A DNA stretch of 64,000 nucleotides from Dipteris shenzhenensis. Lineage: Eukaryota > Polypodiophyta > Polypodiopsida > Gleicheniales. Shown piece by piece: positions 46,301-53,000 of the stretch. The stretch is taken from the NCBI GenBank assembly GCA_047967505.1, contig CM106540.1. The stretch is one strand, 5' to 3'. The position numbers and the translations under genes are program-made. Within the stretch, counting starts at the first letter, position 1. Every line of letters begins with the position of its first letter. Under the pieces are notes generated by a model, which was not told where the DNA came from, searched no databases, and worked only from the letters and a program-made list of their open reading frames with translations.

Positions 46301-49300
46301 ACAGATGCCATTTGGGATATCTTTGTAGCCCACTGGAGAGCTACCAGGCTACTAAGTTTAAGTTTTTGTTTTTGATATTTTTTGGGCCATATAGTTTAGC
46401 TTAGCATATTACTCAGCAAGGGCCTTAGTGAGCCCTTTGCTTCAGCCCTTTGTGGCTTGTATGAGTTTTTATTTCTAGTTGTTGTACGCCGTGAGGCCTC
46501 CTGAGGTCTTTTTGGATGCCTCATTATTAGATACCATGAACATATTCGGTTCCTGCAAGATCAAGTGAAAGAGCTGAGGACACAATTGACAGATGTTATA
46601 GCTAGAATCCAGGTTCTTGAGGGACCTGGTAAGCAGGAGGTAATTGATGTTGTAAAGTCTTGCAAGGCTTCCCCACCTACCCCCCAGTTAGTCTCCATAG
46701 TTAAGTATTTGGTTCGGACTGAAATGCAGATAGCCAAGCAGGAGAACATTGTGGAGTTTGGAGCAAAGGTAAATAAAGCTGATATTCAAGAAGAGATTAC
46801 GGACCATGAAGCCAGAGAGGATAATGAATTAAGAATCAGAATTGGGAGATTCCCAAATGGATGGTACAATGAGAAGGATTCATTTAGTGATACTTTAGCA
46901 CATGTAAAGGCAGCCATGACTAACATTGACTAGACAATAGATGAGAACGACAAGCCCGATATCTCTGAGGATGATGGTGAAGCTATAGTTGTCCGTATTA
47001 GTCATCTTAAAGGTCATACTGTTATTACATTCAACTCACGTGATTTAAGACTTAAGATCACGACAGTCCTACAACCTGAAAGGAACTAAGCTATGGATAG
47101 CTGAGGAACTTACAAGAGCTCAACTGAAGGATAAAGCAATGGAATTAGCCAAGGTTAAGGCTGCCAGGCAAAATGGAAAGTGGGCAGTGTACCGTGGAGG
47201 AATAGCACTCGTTAAGGAAGGTAAATCAAAACCAAAAGACTCTTAGTCTTAAAGTGATGTATGGTCAATTATATATGTATTTCCAGGATATAATTTAGGT
47301 ACCCTAAATAACTGGAGTTGCTTTATGCACTCCTTGGGAGTTGCCATGTGCCCTCCTTAAGCTGTTGTAGTACATGGTTTTTATATTGTCCCATAGACCT
47401 TTTGGTCTCCTGTGGACGTTGATAAAAGAAAAGAGAGGAAAATAGAGAGAGTGGAAAAAGGGTGAAAGAAAAGCTCATAAGACTATGAGTTTTTTTTCAA
47501 CAAATTCAATGTCCATTCACATGAAGTCTTCCTCTCCACAAAACTCTAGATGCAAGATACATTCAGGGAGATCCTCCTCATGAATCAGAATTATTCCTAC
47601 CCATTCTTCTTCTATTACTTGTAGAAGCAACGACCAATAATTTCCATGAACCTCACTAAACAATACCTCAATCTGGTCTCCTTGGACGTTGATAAAAGAA
47701 AAGAGGGGGAAATAGAGAGAGTAGAAAAAGGGTGAAAGAAAAGCTAAGAAGACTATTAGTTTTTTTTCAACAGATTCAATGTCCATTCACATGAAGTCTT
47801 CCTCTTCACAAAACTCTAGATGCAAGATACATTCAGGGAGATCCTCCTCATCAATCAGAGTTATTCCTACCCATTCTTCTTCTATTACTCGTAGAAGCAA
47901 TGACCAGTAATTTCCATGAACCTCACTAAACAATACCTCAATATGGAAACCTTCAAAAAGAACTCCGAGCACCTCCGAGTCTAACTCCAAAGACAGAATC
48001 ATATTCAACTTCAAAAAAAAAAAAGTACTTATGAGACACAAACTGAAGCTAGGACAAGTAGGATCAGAAAAAGTGTGGGCTCCAAGTGATGAGCTTATGC
48101 ACCGGGCTCTAGAGCATGTATCTAGAACAAGACTCAAAGACAAACTCCCCACAAAATTGACTGATATCAGACACAGGGAAAAAAAAAACCAGAGAATCCA
48201 CGATTCAGGATGCACAGGACATTGATGATTTTCAGATCTGCACCACTACCAAAAAACCCTCTTCACAGTTCAGTAAAAAAAGTCAACCACGTATTGCCAC
48301 AAACTCACAGCCCACAGTGATGGTTACACTTCTTGTTTGCTCGAGAACCCTACCACAAACTAATTTCAGAGCTCCTCATCTTACTCTCACAAACAGCATC
48401 TTCTCACAATTATTCAGAGAAGCAGCGTCACACTGATCTGCAGCAAGCATCCTTCCCCTCAACAATGGTTGAGGAGCATTGGTCTCACAAAGACAAGCTC
48501 CATTCGTCACCTCGTCAGGCAAGGAAATGCTTCAGCCTGCATTAGCAACGCTAGTCCCTCTCTATGTGTCTTCCACAATCTCTTTCCTGATCTGTTCTCT
48601 CACAGAAATCATCGCATGCTTTACAACCTGTAGCCATCCCAAGAATTCTCCAGCCACCTCCTCCCACGTAACCATGCCAGCTTCAAGACCTAGAAGCCTC
48701 TAAACCCGCATAGTCGTTCAGCCCTCCAATTCAAGAAGCCCCTCGTCAAGAGCAACAAACGATCCTTCCAGCAAGCTCCCATCAATCAGCTCCCAGCGGC
48801 GGCCACCTCGTCATCCAGAAGTTCTCAGATCAGCCTCACGACGCCAAGTAGTGCATGGGCATGTTACTTCCCAAACGATCCAGCCACCTCAAGATTTCAT
48901 TACATGACACGATTAGCTGAGAATCCTAGATTCTTTATTTATCAATTTCATCCACATGCATGCAGCTCCTTTTGGACTTACTATTTGCCATGATCACCCA
49001 TGTGATGCTTTGCTTAGCCCTCTACTTCCAAATGAATTTCAACATTTAATGCCAAGTCCTTTTTCCCCCTTTGAACCTACTAGCACCTAACTTTGCCAAA
49101 GCCTTCATGCAACACTTTAACATGAATTTACTCCAAGTCCTTTTTCCCCCTTTGAACCTACTAGCACCTAACTTTGCCAAAGCCTTCATGCAACACTTTA
49201 ACATGAATTTACTCACATATCCTCATCCAATGCTCACAGGTGTTCACGGGTATTTGGACTGACACGGTTCACACTTTGATAGCCATATGGGCTAGCATGC

Positions 49301-50019
49301 AGGGCTCTTCACGGGCAGCCTCTTCTAGAAGGACTATATTTCTTCAAGTTTGGAGGGGTTCTCCCTTTTTCTTGGAGGTTTTTACCGGATTGAGATGGCA
49401 CTATCAGCCTCAATCCTTTCTTTTTGGCTCTTGAGCTTTTCGTGCATTGCATGATGTATCCCGTATGGAGCTTGCTCTAACGGTTTTTCTTTAATACTTA
49501 ATAGAAGTCTCTTTTTGCAAAAAAAAAAAAGCTCACACAAGGGCTGGAAAATGCCCCAACCATTACATGCATGGAAATATGACCCTCATGATCATCACCC
49601 ATAACATTACAAACATGAGAAATAGGACAGCAATTAGGAACACATGCCATCCTGTCACCACACATACGAAATTGGATACCATGCTCTGGATTACCCTCGT
49701 ACAACCGCACTGTGTTTTCATCATATCCCAAGAGTCCCTGCAAAAGCATTTACAATCTCAAAAAAATATTTACATTAGTATAGAGTCTTTTGATGAGAGT
49801 GTCCATAAACTCAAAACTACCACCCACTAGCTATGTGCATAGATATGTGCCTACCCTCCAGTACAAACAGTGCTCAAAAACTTATTACAGATTTTAGTCT
49901 ATCAACGTCAATAGACTTTCTTTCTTTCTCTCTTGTGCTTGAGGCCGTGACACTATCATTTGACAGTGGTTACCAATCCCATAGATCTTGAAGGGTCTTG
50001 AGAGGACTTTAATACAAAC

Positions 50020-50059
<40 letters not shown>

Positions 50060-53000
50060 GGGTAGATCCTTATGGAAGGACTAGAAGAGAAGGGAGACGG
50101 TAGTCACATTCTAGTCTATGCTCTTATAATACAAGTGATCATGAGACCTAGAATGACTCTACTCCAACATATACAAATGGAGGTTGGCTAGATCATGTTG
50201 TTTCTCAGTGTAGCTAATGATCAAAGTCATTGGAAGGAAGATGCTTCTTTTCCCTAGTCTACAAGTTGTCACTGTATTCATATATATAGTCACGGCTCTC
50301 CTGCTTGCAGTGCTGCATTTTGCTTTACATTGAAATGATTAGATACAAGCATGTGACTTATTTTGTATACTTGGATAAAAATTTTTTTAGTTCGAAGTTC
50401 CCCTTTTGGGCCTGTGATTTTGTGCCTAGGCAATAGTGGGGATGGTTAGTGAGGTAGTCCATACATGCCTGCAAAATGTGTGAAGTCAATGCTACGGTGA
50501 ACAATTGCTTGTCATGAGCAATTAAGACAATAGACACTCATCTTTGCTGTGAACAACCTCTCCTTCGATTTAAAATTCATTGTTCTATCCAATTCATTAA
50601 CCTTTATTTCACATGATAAGGAATCTGTTATTGCATGGGCTATCATGAAGCCAGGATATTTGCTCCATGATCTTGCCAAAGATCTATTAATCAATGTACC
50701 CACAGCTTTGGTTTTACATAGTAGTGAATGTCTTGTTGCAGGGCGCCCTTAAGCCTTGGCTGTTTGCTACATTGGCTTATCAAAAAGTCTCTCAGTTTTT
50801 GTAATATGCAGTTTCTTTTAAATGCTAACTCTATGAGCAGAGAATAGATCACATGGCCTGCAGATATAATTTCACGGTGATTAGAAGGTGGTGCAGTCAG
50901 ATCATGTGGTGAGAATGGCAGACGGTGCAGCTAAGATCATGGTGGTCACAATTTGCAAATACATCCATCCATTGTATTAATGTAGCCACGTAGCCACAGT
51001 GTCGTGGTTGAAGTGGCTAGTTGGGGGAGGAAAACGAGATAAATATTCTATGTGCAATACTTACTGCAACTCAACACCATGACCATTTTTGAAGTTTGTA
51101 ATCAATTCCCTTTGGTAAAAGGTGTAGATCATTATCATATGTGTGGAGACATGAGATAGACTATTTTTGAATTAATTATGGCATATGGAATCTGGATGAT
51201 TAAAAATTTACTCATGATGAACTGTAACCTTTTTTTCACCTGGAGGTGGTTTTGTTTTACGGTGTATTTCTTTTCTCTTTGATGCTTGCTTATGGGCGTG
51301 TCCCAGCTCTCTCGTTGACATGATATAGAGGGAGGCATGTTTCCTCACAGCATATGTGTATTATTCCCACCAAGGGTGCCAAATGGTTGGCCAGGGAAAG
51401 GTGGAAGGGATTGGTATAAAAGGTTAGTAATATTGATGCTTTAGAGCTCAGTGAGAAGAGACTGGCATGCAGCATTCTGCATTATCCAGAGCTATTAACG
51501 AATATCAGACTTAGCTGCCTTTACTCTTCCGTAAGTTACTCTTGTGCTTTGTCTCCTTTGCCCATAGACTAAGAGTGATTTATTGGGATGATTAGAAGCC
51601 TAGATAATAGAGGCGGATACAGGCATGGATCTTGTCAAGTGTTTGTCTCCTCTCTGACTGCTGCTTGTGTGGTTACACTTTATTTTATAGCTCGTTTGCA
51701 ATGCATGAATGTACAGATTGTGATTATGCTATTTCTAAACATACAAGGGTAGTTTGGTTTTTAATTTATTCTTTTTGTTGTCAGTGCAAGGAAAGCAAGA
51801 ATATTCGGCTGCTACTTATGTACAGGTCTTCTGCTTCTGCTTTACATTCTCTATTCTGCCCTATTTAGAGGATTTATGTATAGCACATCTCCTCGCATAT
51901 CAAGCTGATTCCAATGATGCTGGATGCAGTGAAGAGTTGGCTCATATGCTTTATGCCGCAGCAGATATTGTTCTAGTGCCTTCCATGTTTGAGCCATGTG
52001 GGCTAACACAAATGATTGGCATGCGTTATGGAGCGGTACTGTGAAACTGCTAGTTGAATGCTTGCATGTATTTATGTGTTATGTTCTCTCACAGAAGTTT
52101 GGTTTGGAAGTCAAAAGTCCAAGGAAATCAAAGAGTTGATCTCCTACTGACTCGAACAGTATTTATCTGACAACTACTCTTCGTTGTGTTCCTCTTTCAC
52201 AGATCCCACTTGTTAGGAAGACAGGGGGATTGGCTGATACTGTCTATGATGTCGACGATAGTTCAAATGGGACAAAAGCTAATGGGTCTGTCAACTAGTC
52301 TGCTTCAGTATCTGAGAACAATATAATGAAACTTTCTTTTTGATTGATGGATTGCTTCAGAAACAACCACTTTTCTGGCTTGTCAAGATTGTTTCACATC
52401 CTTAGTGCAGAATTTGATTCATGCTTTCTGAATTTCCCATACTTGATTTATATAATTGCACTCTCTCTCGACAAAGATGAATATGATGGTAGGAAAACAG
52501 CAGTCTCAAATTATAAATATCCTGTGAAGCCTGAGAGTGCCTAAGGATTCTGTCAAACAGCAGCATACATCCTGTCCTAGCAAATTGACTCACTTTCAGT
52601 GAAGATGAAATGCATGAATCATGATCACAACCCATTGCATACTCCAGACACCTGCAATAGTGTATGCCACTCGCGTGCACTGCATCTCACTGAAGCCCAA
52701 TCCACATATGACGGCTTTTTTCTTTGTTAACGAGTTTTTCCCCTTAACGCTCTTCCAAGAAACAAGGTGACCAAAGACAAGGTGCAAAGATACCAAAAGG
52801 ATCCTAGGAATTAAAAACATATATGGGAGGGAGGATGCTGGGTAATAAAACCTACCTTATGTTTTTATAGCATGCCTAAAGGTGAAACCAAAGTTCTAAG
52901 GTCATACTTGGGTGTAGTAAAGATTAGGACACTAGGCATGGAGATGGAAGCCTCTGATGGTAAGTAACCAAACTAGAAAACAAGAAAGAAGTTTCCCCCG

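Larger units (their letters stand above)
41880..46345 (+). pseudogene. LINE RT and zinc-tail relic, carrying nested LTR insertions
   Basis: At 41930-42000 it reads [20 protein letters not shown], an RT motif of a LINE type different from the L1 copies here. [20 protein letters not shown] follows near 42050, where the catalytic D-D is G-D, then [12 protein letters not shown]. The frame is later interrupted at 42886 by an LTR insertion and resumes at 45644 with [16 protein letters not shown] near 45689, ETEEHFLC and [12 protein letters not shown], a carboxyl-terminal zinc-binding region. Shifts and stops show decay. Confidence 0.7.
35100..51784 (+). other. 16.7-kb intron of the starch synthase gene
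   Basis: GT donor at 35100 and TTGTCAG acceptor at 51784. It contains copia fragments, an unrecognised decayed region, a LINE relic with nested LTR insertions, an L1-type ORF1 relic and a truncated LINE. Confidence 0.88.

Noticed and set aside
51754-52044. A single 96-codon frame across exons 10 and 11 as one exon
   Set aside because: It includes intron residues that do not match the family. The split at 51825/51930 gives exact motif continuity and phase.
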